The notes beneath the pieces are model-generated. The model saw only the letters and a program-made list of their open reading frames with translations, was not told where the DNA came from and ran no database searches. The position numbers were made by a program, and so were the translations under genes. A stretch of DNA of 64,000 bases from Phytophthora sp. 'mugwort' (lineage: Eukaryota; Oomycota; Peronosporomycetes; Peronosporales; Peronosporaceae). The DNA lies in contig JAUCEF010000007.1 of the NCBI GenBank assembly GCA_033558025.1, forward strand, positions 2,170,001 through 2,234,000, given 5' to 3'. Of this stretch, positions 63,169 through 64,000 are shown piece after piece (positions within the stretch are counted from its first letter, which is position 1; every line of letters starts with the position of its first letter).

Positions 63169-64000
63169 ATGTCAATAGTGAACTTAAATGAATTTGGAGA
63201 GAGCACACTTGAGATGTCGTCTGTAGTGACATCGCAGATCGCATTGGGGCCGAAGCTAGCGCCGTTCACGCCCAGCGGTGACGGAGTGCTCGACCACGCG
63301 TTGGATCTTCTGGCGCTCTCGAGCGACGACGTGTTGTTTGATCTTGGCTGCGGCGATGCGCGGATCCTGGTACACGCTGCTGAGAAGACTGGCGCCAGGT
63401 ATGACGAATGTGTCGTGGGATCGCTCTGTGGGAATAATGAGATGTTGACGTACTCATTGCGGTGATGTACTGTGTATTTTTGGGCTTATTTTGTAGGTGT
63501 ATCGGTGTGGAGTACAACGAGGACCTGGTGAAGCGCGCGCGGACACGGGTCGAGGTGGCGACTCTCAGACGTCTGATGGCAAGTGTCGATATCGCAATCG
63601 ACTGATGAGTGGTCTTGTGATGCAATTGATGCAGGAGCATGGAGTGGGGGACCTGGTGGATATTCGACATGGCGATGCACTGGAGGTGGACCTCATATCG
63701 GCGACGGCCTTGTTCCTGTATCTCGTGCCACAGGTGAGAGAATTTCGCTTGGCGATGTTGAAGCTGGCAGTCAGTCGCTAACAAATTTGTGGCCTGGTTG
63801 CTGCTGTCCGTAGGGAATCAAAATGCTCCTGCCGAAGTATACAAACGTTTCTATTGTTTTGTTATCAGACGATGAAGGTGTGCGTTCTGGTGGTCTCATC
63901 TTTCGTGTGGCTGCATCCATGGCCAGGCTGGAAGAAGCGCGACGACTGCACGTACGTATGGTGACGTACGTGTTCTCTATCCCAGGCTGGAAACCAGATG
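63169..64000 (+). CDS. Class I SAM-dependent methyltransferase (3' end beyond window)
   Basis: Proposed exons 63169-63398, 63497-63554, 63635-63733 and 63814 to the window end. The Rossmann motif I reads VLFDLGCGDARILVHAAEKT, motif II is CIGVEYNEDLVKRARTRVE, then EHGVGDLVDIRHGDALEVDL, LFLYLVPQGIKMLLP and near the edge VRMVTYVFSIPGWKPD. Introns are short with GTATGA, GTGGCG and GTGAGA donors. The second donor is chosen because it joins RVE to EHG in frame. The substrate is unknown; the overall pattern resembles small lysine or protein methyltransferases. The last exon may contain a further intron (a GTATAC donor and CAG acceptor are present), so its exact structure is uncertain. Confidence 0.78.

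Overview
This window is eukaryotic nuclear DNA from an oomycete, most likely a Phytophthora species or close relative. Evidence: short GT-AG introns with GTACGT/GTRNGT-type donors; oomycete core promoters (initiator TCAYTYY followed at once by a CAATTT/CCATTTG-like flanking element) in front of secreted-protein genes; a GH81 glucanase and CAP/SCP-like secreted families; and a typical oomycete mobile-element mixture (Copia, Crypton-type tyrosine recombinase, MULE, hAT, pogo, mariner).

Layout. 1-14 kb: two GH81 endo-1,3-beta-glucanase genes lie in a large inverted duplication (arms about 1051-4260 and 10800-14005). Between the arms are a decayed pogo-like transposase, a decayed Crypton-type recombinase and an intact GNAT acetyltransferase gene; a fragment of a related GNAT gene lies at the left edge. 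14.2-22.5 kb: a gene-dense minus-strand block with a nine-exon RhoGAP-like/coiled-coil gene, a tiny two-exon secreted cysteine-rich protein, a TEX10/Ipi1-like ribosome-biogenesis protein and a CAP-family secreted protein. 23.2-25.2 kb: a second, nearly perfect inverted duplication (690 bp arms) of a CAP-family gene lacking an ATG in both copies. 25.3-39 kb: gene-poor TE graveyard (LINE-like RT remnant, hAT, MULE with a Ulp1-like protease piece, RNase H remnant). 39.5-41.7 kb: two more CAP-family genes, one frameshifted, and an RPA1-like OB-fold fragment. 42.8-48.7 kb: one degenerate but structurally complete Ty1/Copia element with LTRs, 5 bp target duplication and a half-tRNA-type primer site. 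49.7-54.5 kb: housekeeping block with RPN8 (proteasome lid), a LYR-like/ApaG fusion and a mitochondrial malic enzyme. 56.2-59.7 kb: two adjacent TA-target DNA transposons, a mariner-like element with about 286 bp inverted repeats and a pogo/Tigger-like element with 18 bp inverted repeats. 60-64 kb: a villin-like actin-binding protein and the start of a SAM-dependent methyltransferase.

The intact genes do not form one pathway. The pattern is compact housekeeping islands alternating with TE-rich stretches in which secreted-protein genes (GH81, CAP) have been duplicated in inverted orientation, homogenised and partly lost. Exon boundaries were assigned by eye from splice consensus, reading-frame continuity and family alignment from memory; no search was run.
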